NCBI RefSeq assembly: GCF_000143415.4
Contig: NW_003314300.1
Location: forward strand, 1,410,230 to 1,474,229
From: Selaginella moellendorffii
Lineage: Eukaryota; Streptophyta; Lycopodiopsida; Selaginellales; Selaginellaceae
DNA: 64,000 nt
Direction of reading: 5' to 3'
The notes under the pieces were generated by a model. The model was not told the origin of the DNA, searched no databases, and worked only from the letters and a program-made list of their open reading frames with translations. The translations under genes were made by a program, and so were the position numbers. Positions 53,994 through 64,000 of this stretch are shown here, in pieces (the first letter of the stretch is position 1; each line of letters starts with the position of its first letter).

Positions 53994-54872
53994 TCGCCTG
54001 TGACCTCAGATGAAGAGTACTATTACTAGTATATTATTTATTATTTAGTAGTAACAGATAGAACATAACACTCACCGGCACGGCAGGAAGATCGACCCCA
54101 CGCCCAGCCCAAGGGAAGAGGACAGTTGCATACTTGAATCATGCTCATGGGAGGTTGTGTAAGACCATTGTAAATAATATATGAATGAATGAAGTAAGGG
54201 CAATATTCATTCATTAGCTGTTTACACGGTCTTCCAAAGAGCATGAAACTTCTCTCTTCATGATATGTTTGTGCCCAAGCTCCACTCCCCATAAATCCAG
54301 AGCGAGAAGCAACTCCATTGCCACTTAATGGAAACTATTGTGGTGGAGCTGACACACAAGTCGCCCACATTCTTGCGAAGAAGCAGTCGTGGCCGCAAGA
54401 CTCTATAGCATCATCGAGCAGGATCAATGCCAAGGCCAATCCGAGTGAACATATCGTAATCAACGGCACTGCCATCCTCTACTTCTTGACCATCACGAGC
54501 CGCACGAGCTCCTTTGCCACGTGGAGGCCCGCCGAGCCCAAAAAATTTACAGTATGAAGACGTGAACAAAAAAAATCCTAGAGCTCTCGGAGGTGAGCCT
54601 GGCTCACCCCTCACTTGGAGCACAATGCCAGCATTCGCATTTCTGGGACAACAAGATCACAGCGCGAAGCACAACAGCGCCACTGCTCGAACACAAATCT
54701 GGTGCCAATCTCAGGAGATTTCAGATCGCCGCAGCTTCAAAGGCTTCAAGAACAATGGAGTCTTCTCCCAATTCAGTCCCGCCTGGCTGTGTAGGGATCA
54801 ATCCTATAGCTGAGCGCCGCAGCGAAACCAGCTGCAGCTCGCGGATTTGTTTTCATGTTTCCTTTGGTGCAG
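53994..54872. other. Spacer with unassigned open stretches
   Basis: Plus-strand open stretches near 54310-54560 ('LAKKQSWPQDSIASSSRINA') and 54593-54870 ('NLRRFQIAAASKASRTMESS', Ser/Arg-rich like a transit peptide) have coding-like composition but no recognisable domain or complete gene. They may be the 5' side of the sequence fused to the helicase duplicate. Confidence 0.4.
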
Positions 54873-57170
54873 GTGATCTTGGATGATATGATCGCTGCCG
54901 GTCAAGGTAGCTCATGTAAGATCGTCTGCACACAACCTCGTCGAATTGCTGTAAGGTTTTGGGTTCTTGTTAATCTACAGAACTCATAAATGCGTTCTTT
55001 TACGGGGAAGCAGATATCAAGTTCGTTTGGATGCTTCATGGTAACTTTGTTTGATATGAATTGGCCTGGAACGACATCCCTTTCAGGACTGATGACACAC
55101 ACTTTTTCTTCTGGCATATTGCTTCGGAGGCTTGCGGTACGTTTGCGTCGTTCATGGGGAATTCCTAAGCTTTCTTAGAGTGACCCAGGTTGTTACGAAC
55201 GGACGGTTTTGGTACGTGGATGTTCCTCATTGTTAAACCTGTGTGGGGTGATTTTTTAATCAGTCTGTTGCGAGACTTAGTGGCAAAGAGAAACAAGGAC
55301 AAAATGAACCCACTTAAAAGTGATTCTTATGTTAGAGACATTTTCTAGTCCTGTGGTGGCTGCCACGGGCCGCACTTATCCTCTGCAGACCTTCTATTTG
55401 TCATCTAGCAGCATTGCAAAATTATTCATCACATGATAAGGTTCATAAAAACAATGTAAGCAGTGTTTGGCTAATCTTATTCTGCAGAGGGCCTCTCAAA
55501 ATGTGTGACAAGAATAGAGGACGGCAAGATTGGGATGGGGTGATGAACAGATCAGTCAATCCTCTCTATAAAGAATCACTTTATCGCAACTATTCTGAAA
55601 ACACTCGGAAAAGTCTGGTATGGTGTTATCTCTCTCTCTCTGATTTTATCTGCATTAGGTCTAAAATTTCCTTTTCAAGATGCTTAGCACTGGGCATGTG
55701 GGTATTTTCTTTGTGCTTTCGACAATCTACTTGTTTCTGCAATTGTTTGTGGCCAATAATCTAGAATGACAGATGGTAACTTGCAGAACTGAAAGCCAAT
55801 CACCATTGAGTGTTTTGGGTACCATTAAACGATCGAATAACTGAAGTATTTTAGGCATTCCCTATCATCAAAACAGCAAAGAATGGTAAGAAACCAGGTG
55901 GACTTACCGGAAGAAACACTAAAAGGGCACCAGGATATCCCGTCTCATTTGTATGCATTATCAGATATTTGAGAAGCTCATGGATATCACAAACAAATGT
56001 GCGGCAGCGCAGAGGACGAGCCGGACGAGTGAAAGTTGGGAACTGCTACTGTTTGTACACAGAGAATCGTTTCAATGAACTCATGTGTTCATTTCAGGTG
56101 ATGGAGTTTTTCTTTGACTCTGTTCTTTGATTCGAGTACTTCAGCTGCCGGAGATGCTCCGTGCTCCTTTGGTAGAACTCTGTTTGCAAATCAAGCTTCT
56201 TTCTGGTGGAGAACTTGAGAAGGTATGCGTCGTTGCTTTCACAGAAGAATCTTATGTAATGTCACAACAGGCGTTGGATCCATGCAAGACCGAAGCTGTG
56301 GAGAGTGCACTGTCCATTCTTCGCGAGGTACACAAATCTCTCATACTTTTAAGCATGTATGGAGCGCTCACACAAGAAGAATATCTAGATATTCTTCTTC
56401 CGTGAGCATCTACATGGAAGTAACGTTATTTTCCATTAGGCAGTCATTTAGCAGCACTCCCAATGGACATACACATTGGCAAGCTAGCAACACTGCTAAA
56501 CCGGTTGTTTCTCATTGAACTAACCTTACTTCCATGTAGATGATGATGTATGGTGCACGGCTCATTTCTCAGGGTTTAGCGTTCTACGTCTCCTCTTGCA
56601 GGGAGGAGCAAGGGCTGCAAGACAGTTTTGTGATGCGAGCTTTTTAAGTATGCCCGTGCTCAACTAGCTCGAATCGTTTAAGGAAAATTGATAAACTGGC
56701 ATCGAAATGCGACTGTAGTTTGCCAAGCTTCTCAGAGACATTGGCTTCATTTCCAAGGTTCCAGCTTTCAACCTTTCTTTGCTTGCTTTCCAGCTTTCAT
56801 GTCATGCCTAGACCTTGAGGTCACTGCTGTTAGCATGTTGGGCCAAGGACGAGCTTCTAATAGCACCATTTTCCTTCCATAAGCTCTAAATTTCTGGCAG
56901 GCTAACATTCTTCTGTGTGGCAACGATGATGGAGAAGAGTGTCACCAACGCCCTGAATCAACGGTGTGGCCTCGGAAAAGAATCCGCCAGAGTGAAAGAG
57001 TTTCAGCATTTCCTCGAAAAGGTAAAGTCCCTCTCCTTTTTCTCTGTGACAAGATCATGCATTGCTCCTCCATCGCAGGTGGAAAGAAGGTCGGTCTATT
57101 TGCGAGACCTCTCTCTTTGGGCTTCTCCTTTTCGGTTGCTCCATCAGGCTGTCTCTCTCCCAGTGTAACA
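54873..57170 (+). pseudogene. Decayed duplicate of the helicase 3' half
   Basis: Starts within helicase exon 13 ('[13 protein letters not shown]' at 54873-54918) and follows the parent gene in order through exons 15, 17, 19, 23 ('[17 protein letters not shown]' frame at 55990), 24-26, 29, 32 and 33, to about 57170. Exons 14, 16 and 20-22 and others are lost or shortened and the frame is broken repeatedly. Same orientation and about 3 kb downstream of the intact gene, so a tandem segmental duplication followed by deletion. Confidence 0.88.
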
Positions 57171-57527
57171 ATCATTGATATTGGATGGAGCAAGTGAGGA
57201 GGAAGAAACACTATGGATGAAATGCAATAAAGTGATGATCACACAACAAGCCTTTTCCTGGTGTGATTTTACCAGCAAGACATTACATGGATAAAATAGT
57301 GGTCTGAAGTTACACATTTAGGGCCTATGAATTCTACGTCCGATCATTGAGAGGAGCAAGAGATTGCACGAACTATTGCGGATTATCAAATCTCCCCACA
57401 TAGCCCGCCATAGCCACACGAAATTTGTGATGAAATTGGAAGGGCAGGCAAAAGAAAAGAACGTTTCGAATCACGATTGAAAGTATGTTCATCTTTCGGG
57501 AACATGCCTTAAATTGCTTGGAAGAAC

Positions 57528-57660
57528 TTGAAGGATTGGACTGCTCCCGGCGGTGCCTGGCTTCCCGTTCAGCCAGACTTGTGGGAGGGAATCAAGGGCG
57601 CTGAGGAGAAGCAGGAGGCCAAGGGGTGGTGGAGTGGGCATGGATTCGAGGACGGAGGGA
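57528..57660 (+). pseudogene. Orphan exon-like stretch
   Basis: Encodes 'LKDWTAPGGAWLPVQPDLWE' and 'GIKGAEEKQEAKGWWSGHGF', open and clearly coding in composition, ending at a GTAAG-like donor near 57675 and followed directly by helicase-derived sequence. I cannot name its source gene. Probably captured next to the duplicate. Confidence 0.4.
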
Positions 57661-57666
57661 GTTTTA

Positions 57667-57960
57667 TAAGATCTGTAAGTTTCTGGCAGGCTGTTCTTTG
57701 CGGGATTCTATCCCAATGATGGAGGAAAGTGTCAAGGCGGGACATGCCAACAGGCGTCGAAAAAGAATCTGCAGTGGATCGATGCAGATTAAGTTCTGGG
57801 TTTACGTCAAGAGATAGACTCAAAGACTTGCAGAGATCACACATTGTTTCTTTATTGAGGTGGAGGTTTATTTGCGAGACACAACTGTTCTCTCGCTTTG
57901 CACTTCTCTTCGGAGAGTCCAACACCAGGTATCAAGCTGAGATAGCATCTCTCCCATATT
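57667..57960 (+). pseudogene. Second partial copy of the helicase C-terminal exons
   Basis: 'FWQAVLCGILSQ', 'GGAAAGTGTCAAGGCGGGAC' and the later '[10 protein letters not shown]' region repeat parent positions 51900-52290 independently of the copy at 56890-57150, in the same orientation, so the C-terminal part was duplicated twice. Confidence 0.8.
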
Positions 57961-58264
57961 TTTCTTTTGATTCCTCTCTTTGCCTCTAACTAGATCTCTT
58001 CTTTAAAAGAATTTTGTGGAAAAAAGTAAACTCGTTTATTTAATAAGAAAATGTAAGATATTTTCTTTTACTTATCATTCATGCACTAAAAAGATTGAGG
58101 CTAAAAAATTATAAATGAACAAACTTGTCTTTTGAGCGTTTATATAGTTATTATCCATTACTAGAAAGTTAATATTACAGTTATTTTGAAATAATAATAG
58201 TAAAACTAAATGTGTAATAAAAGTCAAACTTTTAAAAAGTTAAAAATTTAGAAATAAAATATGT

Positions 58265-61200
58265 TATTATAGTAATGTGTGACGTACTATGGCTATGATG
58301 TTGTATACTATTATTAGTGTGTGGGATTTTAGTAGTCAATCTGATTGGTTTTAATTCAAATCACTCGCTTCTATATAATCAAATATGCAGATTTTTATAT
58401 TTTATGCATTCACATTGGTGGAAATGAAAGGTAGTTCTGATTATCCTTGAAAAGTGCTTGGATTTATGTTTTTGGTTTAGATATAACTTTTGCATCATTT
58501 AAATCTTTATTCTTTAAATAATTTTTCATTTTCTTCTCTTTTTTTTTACTTCTTATCATTTATTTTCATGGTAGAGTAATAGGTTCCTCCTCTTTTGATT
58601 CTAGAACATCAATTCATGCAATTTCTTAATGCTATAAAATTACAATTAAACAATCAAACTCAAATGATAGTGGCATTTATGGTGTGTGACGTAGCTCCTC
58701 CTACTTTTGTTACCAATCCTTGTATTTGGCTAGAATTGTTTTATTAGAATCCTTGGGATGATATATACCATAAATTTGATCATTTTACAATGATTACTAC
58801 CTATCATTTTTAAAATGATATATAGTGTTTGCATGAGTTTCCCACATATCCCTAAAAAATAGCATTGTAGTGGTACAATAATTTGAGCATAGCAATTCAT
58901 ATGGATTGGAGCCTTTTTCTAGACATTTTTAAGTGTACATTTGGATATATTGATGATTACAATAATGCCTCTAACAATCGTATTATTTTTGTCAAAAATT
59001 ATTTGAGTTAATAATGCAATTTGATGTTCACTTCCAAGAGCCTTTTACTTCATGTGGAGTTATATATATTAGAGTACATCAAATTAAAATTTATATGATC
59101 AATGCTTCATTAAGATCTTGTAAGACTCATACATGCACTAGCTCTAACCACCTTTAATGATGTTTTTTTATTGGCACAATGGTATAAGGTATCACTATGT
59201 ATTTTAACTCTATTTCTTGTGGGAAATGATCTTATTTCAATGGAAGTTGACATTACTACTGCCCATGTTCAAGGACAAGGCTAAGGACTTAGTTTTGGTT
59301 GTGATGTTCATTATTGAGTGTGTGATGAGGTTAGTTATATGTACCAATATAATTGATGTTTTCCAAGTTGGCATCCTCCATTTCATAGATAAATTCATTA
59401 CTATCAACAATGTCTTATTAGTGTTGTTGTAATAAAAGGTCTTGATATAAAGATTTTTCCAAAAACCAAGAGTAACATAAATAGTGGAAGAAAAGTGTAG
59501 CACACTCTATCTCTCTTCCCTTAAGCCAACTGGAAAAGGGGCAATTGCTTCATAAAAAAGCCCTTAGTGGCTATTTTATCCCCATTTATCCCCCAAGGTT
59601 CCAAAGATCCACGGTGACAGTATTTCCAAATCTCATCCCATAATCACATGCATTACACTCACCCCCCCTTTAAAGATGTCAATGTCTTCATTGACAATTG
59701 ACTAACAACCCCTACTAAGCTAAGGGGAACCAACACTTCCATTTCCACACTAAATCTATGAATCCTTCCATTATATAGATTAGCTATTCCATATGAGGCA
59801 ACTAGTCATCCACCCATACCGCAGTCCCACAGTGGATACCTTCATTTGGGATGCCCCACAAGAGGAAGGACGTATACATGGATGCCCAATACGTATGATT
59901 TTCAAATTTAGGGGTAAGAATATACCATGTTCAAGGGTATATTATATTTTAGGTAGCCATTAATCAATGGGAATCAAACCTATGCCATTTTCTCTGATAC
60001 TAATTGTAGCACATCTTATCTCTTTCCCTTTAAGCCAATTGGAAAAGGGGCAATTGCTTGATGAGAGAGCCTTTAGTGGCTATTATCCCCCAAAGTTCCA
60101 AGGATCTACATTGACAGTATCTCCAAATCTCATCCCATGATCACATGCGCTATAAAAGGTGAAGAAGTATGAAATAAGGGGGAGAAAAATTTAAATTTAT
60201 ATTTAACATAATTATATTACAACTAATCTATACTAAGGATGGTCAAAAGTTTGACTTGGTACCCCTTGCAATAATGAAGCCTTGAGATGGCCTACAAGGA
60301 TAACTAAGTTTGTTTTGTACCGTACATATAGATAGGTACAACTATTTCTATAGAAAATGAAAACTAGCTTTGCCACATGACGTAAATAGAGATGTCAATG
60401 TGGCAAAAAATTGAGCAATAGAAGATAAACTTAAGCTTGTATTAACTAATATAGAGAAAATAATGTGAAACCTTTTATTATAAAAATGTGTTTGGAAAGT
60501 AAATATTTGATGAACTGATGCTAAGTGAACCCCTTAATAGTACTTCTGAAAAAAGGATTGAAGGGTTATTAACTTATTTGCACAAAGATCCACTATTCCT
60601 TTCACTTTTGTTTTATTTCTATGCTTTAACTCTACTTCCATCACTTTTATCTCGTTATTACTTGTTAATATGCTTCTTTCTAGCTCTTCTATTCACACTT
60701 CAAATCCCTTAAACAGTCTTTACATTGTAAAATATTAACCAACTCAAAAAAAAAGAGTATATTGTTCTCTTCAACATTGACTTGTTATTTAGGGCCAAGA
60801 TTGCAATATATCATCATTTTCCAACTAGGGATGCTCTTCTAACTAAGGTTCCTATTCAACGTCAATCACTGAAAGATATCAAAATTTTACATACAACATC
60901 AAGGACATGTTGGAGGAAGGGTGTTATTCAAAAGTCATAGAATTCTTGGGCATGTAAGCCTTATCTGTAACAAAGTTTGATAAGAGTATTCAATTTTGCA
61001 ACAACTATCATTTGTTAACAAAGTAATTATCCCAAATATGTATTCACTTCCTCACATTGCTAATCTCTTGAAGTATATTGGAAAAAGTCATTAATTCACC
61101 AAATTAAATTTTACTTCCAGATGTTGATAGCCAAGGAAAATGTTCTCAAGATTCTTTTTCATACACTATTTGGTTTGTATGAGTTCCTAGTGGTGTAATT

Positions 61201-61310
61201 TAGGTTGAACAATATTTCAATAACTTTGTAGTGAATGATAGATGGGGTTTTTTATGATATACCAAAGGTGACTATTGACTTTCTTGATAATGTCTTAATC
61301 TACTCAGAGA
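58265..61310 (+). mobile_element. Old Ty3/gypsy element, LTR to reverse transcriptase, interrupted by a TRIM
   Basis: An LTR-like segment at 58275-58420 resembles 28797-28920. At 60985-61310 the plus strand keeps a decayed reverse transcriptase: 'NNYHLLTKVIIPNMYSLPHI', 'ENVLKILFHTLFGLYEFLVV' and 'DFLDNVLIYS' (from YLDDILIYS) with stops between. Gag and protease are not readable in between, where the miniature element at 59496-60154 is inserted. Confidence 0.7.
59496..60154 (-). mobile_element. TRIM-like miniature LTR retrotransposon
   Basis: 659 bp with direct repeats of about 160 and 150 bp (59496-59657 and 60005-60154) that begin TGTAGCACA on the plus strand. On the minus strand the copy at 60154-60005 is followed at once by ATTAGTATCAGAG, close to the initiator-Met PBS, and the copy at 59657-59496 is preceded by AAAGGGGGGGTGAG, a polypurine tract. 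Internal part about 350 bp, non-coding. Flanks AAAAG and AAAGG are a near-perfect 5-bp target duplication. Confidence 0.75.
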
Positions 61311-63300
61311 AAACATGAAAGGATAAATTAATTTCTATTTTTTGTGATAAAGTAATTTGTGCAATAAATGAGATAATCCCATATAAATAATAAAATTTAA
61401 AATATCTTATATATATTAATAAGAGTAATATAAAATATACATAACTATGCTATATTAAGAAAAATAAAAAACATATGAAAATGTATCATACTTTAAACAT
61501 AAATATTGTTTGCTTTATTATATCTATATCTTAACTTTGAAGAATGCCCCATTTTTTTGGCCTTTTAAAGGGTTGTGTTATATGAGATCTACCTTTCACC
61601 TTAAAATCTTATTAATTCATATTACAAAATATAGTTATAGTTTAATGATAGTTAATTTAATAGTTGACATAATAGAAACAATAATAATACATGAATCTAC
61701 TAAAATTGACTCCTTGATGCACTATTTATGTTCAACTGTTTCTCTCTAAGTATGATTTGAACTCTTAAGAAACTTATACTTTTATAAAACAATTTACTTT
61801 AATTTTGAAAAATTCTTTTCCATTTTAGTCTTTCTTTTAAAATACTTAATAATAAATAGTTTATTATCCATTTTGGAATTTATTTTTGATTCTATGATAT
61901 TAAAATGCAAACTCTACATTATCATCTGATTTCTGTAGGCTAAAAAAAAACTTTTATTCATCAATGAAGATTAAGAATGTACAAAGCTAGAGCAAGGACC
62001 CATAATTAGAAAGATATTGTTTCTAGAATTTTAAAATTGTTACATTCTTCATATAAGTTGCTGTAATAAGAGTTATTGTGTCTATGTAGGAAAGATTAAC
62101 TACTTGATAGGTTGTGAAGATGCTATGTCTCAAAAGAGGTTGATTATATTCATGACCTTGCCTCAGTGAAATAACCTACTCAACTACTCAAGTCAAGGTA
62201 ACTAAAGATCAAGAGCTTGGACTCACAAGCTAAGTTTGATAAAACTTCAAGGCTTATGGGTTATTGATTGATATACTACTAGAAAATCAAGAAAAATATA
62301 AATAAATAATATATTTTTTTTTAAATTAGTTTTTTAATTTGTAGTTTATTATAAAGGAGCAAAATTAACAAACTTTATAATTTATTTGTAAGTAAATTTC
62401 AGTTAAGACTTGCTTAAATATTTTTCTCAAATTGATCTATAAAGTATTGTTATTTATAATATTAAATGTTATTATGTAAACCTTGTAAGTAGCAAAATAT
62501 ATATAGCTAAGATATTGACATATTCAAGTATTCTTATTTTGAGTATAAAAACTAATAAATAATGACATTTGGAATTCATTTTCTTAAGAAATCCAATCTA
62601 TACTTATGTTAAGATTGTGTTTACTGCCTATAAATTATTGAAAATATCAGTTACTAACAACCATAGTCATTTAATGTATTTCAAGCTTCTGTATTTAATT
62701 TTTTTGTTTACTTACTGCTATGCACAACCTCAAATTAGATGGATTGAAGGGCTTGCCATTTTGGTAATTGACATATATTAGGACATATAGGTAAATTTAA
62801 AAATATAATTAATAATTTAGGTATTAATCAATTTTTTAGAGGTGATTTTGGATTTTACCTTCAAGATAATATTGTTGTCTATCAAAGCATTATAATAAAA
62901 AATTATGTAAATTTATTAATTTTCTCTTCCCCATAGTTTTATGTTTTCTGCTCATTATTTAAAGACTATTTATAGAAATTTTACAACTTGTTAAAAATTA
63001 AATATCATACAAGTCTATATGGTGGAAGTGTAATTGGAATAGTGTTTAAATATTTTCAATAGCTTTAATGGTTTTGTAAAGAAATATTTTAAAATATTAT
63101 CCTTGCTTAAAATATCCAATATCTTTCAAATATATAAATTATATTGTTATTGATATAGATCAGATTTGATTTAATAGCCCATTAAATTTTCTTGAATTAT
63201 ATATAAAAAATGGTAATATAAGTGCTTAGAATATAGAAATAAGTATATTAATTGCTTACAAGAATGGATAAACCAGATTCAATCCCAAATAGATGGTCCA
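61311..63300. other. Very AT-rich spacer
   Basis: No gene recognised; short open stretches look accidental. Probably decayed retrotransposon sequence. Confidence 0.5.
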
Positions 63301-63405
63301 TATGTTATAGTATTATAATTAGTGTATTACCTAGCTAGGGTAATATATATATATATACATATATGTATTTATGAACCTTACATCATCCTCCCTTCTGGAA
63401 GATGA
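63301..63405 (-). mobile_element. Gypsy 3' LTR start and polypurine tract
   Basis: On the minus strand CTTCCAGAAGGGAGGATGATGTAAGG (given as PPT 'AGAAGGGAGGA' and LTR start 'TGATGTAAGG', about 63400-63380) repeats the arrangement at 28783-28806 and 10494-10462. An (AT)n run at 63346-63366 lies inside the LTR. The upstream part of this element would fill 63405-64000, where no coding motif is readable. Confidence 0.5.
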
Positions 63406-64000
63406 AAATGTGATGATAATAAGTCAAGTGGAACATTTGGAGCTTATGTTAGGCAATTATAAATTACTATAAGAATCTTAAGTTCCTACCAAACCACCAA
63501 CAAAGTTGTTAATAACCATGACTAAAATAAAACCCAAAACTATGGTATAAACATCAGTCGACTACAGAATTTTGGTGAACTACTTGCAATTTCATATGCA
63601 ACTCTCAAATACTTAACCCAACCATACAATCATAACTTTGAATCAAATTAAAGGACTTTGAGAGTCTATAGAGCAATATTGCATCAAACAATATTGTAAA
63701 TTTTTGAATTTAGACTTTTAGAAAATCATTCAACTTAGTATTATTCAAACCTTAACACTTAACCCCCAATATCCCAAAACCCTAAACCAAACCTTTATGA
63801 ATTGTTTCTCGAATCGTTTTCTTTAGTTACTTACAATCTACTATACTTTTTTGCAAGTTCACACTCTTGTGAATGAAAGTTAAGAGTTGTAATTCTTTTG
63901 ATACCTTACCCCTTATATCGAGCTTATCGATACCAACCACCACCACTATATATCAATGGGTTGAGCCTAGCCAAACTAAACTAAACCACTAGATATCAAT

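Noticed and set aside
1-64000. CRISPR arrays, rRNA or organelle insertions
   Set aside because: No regularly spaced short repeats, rRNA cores or recognisable organelle genes were seen on reading both strands.

Overview
The window reads as nuclear DNA of a land plant, most likely the lycophyte Selaginella moellendorffii or a close relative (inference). Support: many genes with introns of only about 45-70 bp, DYW-type PPR genes, plant families (SABATH methyltransferase, CAD, 8-Cys lipid transfer protein, TRAP-beta, KDEL-type PDI), TTTAGGG-type telomeric repeats, and gene islands separated by AT-rich stretches full of decayed Ty3/gypsy elements. Exons were assembled by hand from reading frames, GT/AG (or GC/AG) junctions and phase, so they are models, not transcript evidence.

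Layout. 1-6 kb is a mosaic of broken pieces: an LTR remnant, three copies of one small family with PD-(D/E)XK/Uma2-like features (one intact at 1287-2027, two broken), short interstitial telomeric repeats beside the broken copies, displaced exons of retromer VPS26, and a VPS26 segment joined in frame to a GH18 chitinase-like segment. 6.6-9.5 kb has a complete PDI-like gene (RDEL tail) and a small secreted CVNH-type lectin. 10.7-16.2 kb is a young chromodomain Ty3/gypsy element (335-bp LTRs, 5-bp target duplication), on the minus strand and nested in an older gypsy element. Its LTR and its primer-binding position share a perfect 15-nt complementarity, placed as in Tf1/sushi-type self-priming elements.

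17.5-26 kb holds a SABATH methyltransferase with a decayed tandem copy, a lipid transfer protein, a ten-exon amidohydrolase, and then fragments (PPR 5' end, class 2 haemoglobin, UGT N-terminus) and a P-loop NTPase gene. 26-29.7 kb is AT-rich with a second copy of the old gypsy element. 29.8-33.4 kb is a Mutator-like element (286/289-bp TIRs, 9-bp TSD) inserted just upstream of a cluster of three tandem PPR genes (33.5-39.8 kb).

40-52.6 kb is a dense housekeeping island: TRAP-beta, an acidic nuclear protein, cinnamyl alcohol dehydrogenase, a conserved plastid-targeted membrane protein, and head-to-head with it a 34-exon DExH RNA helicase. A small two-exon gene of unknown function follows at 53.3 kb. 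54.9-58 kb is a decayed duplicate of the helicase 3' half plus a second partial copy. 58-64 kb is AT-rich retrotransposon debris with a TRIM-like miniature LTR element at 59.5-60.2 kb. No tRNA, rRNA or CRISPR structure was seen.
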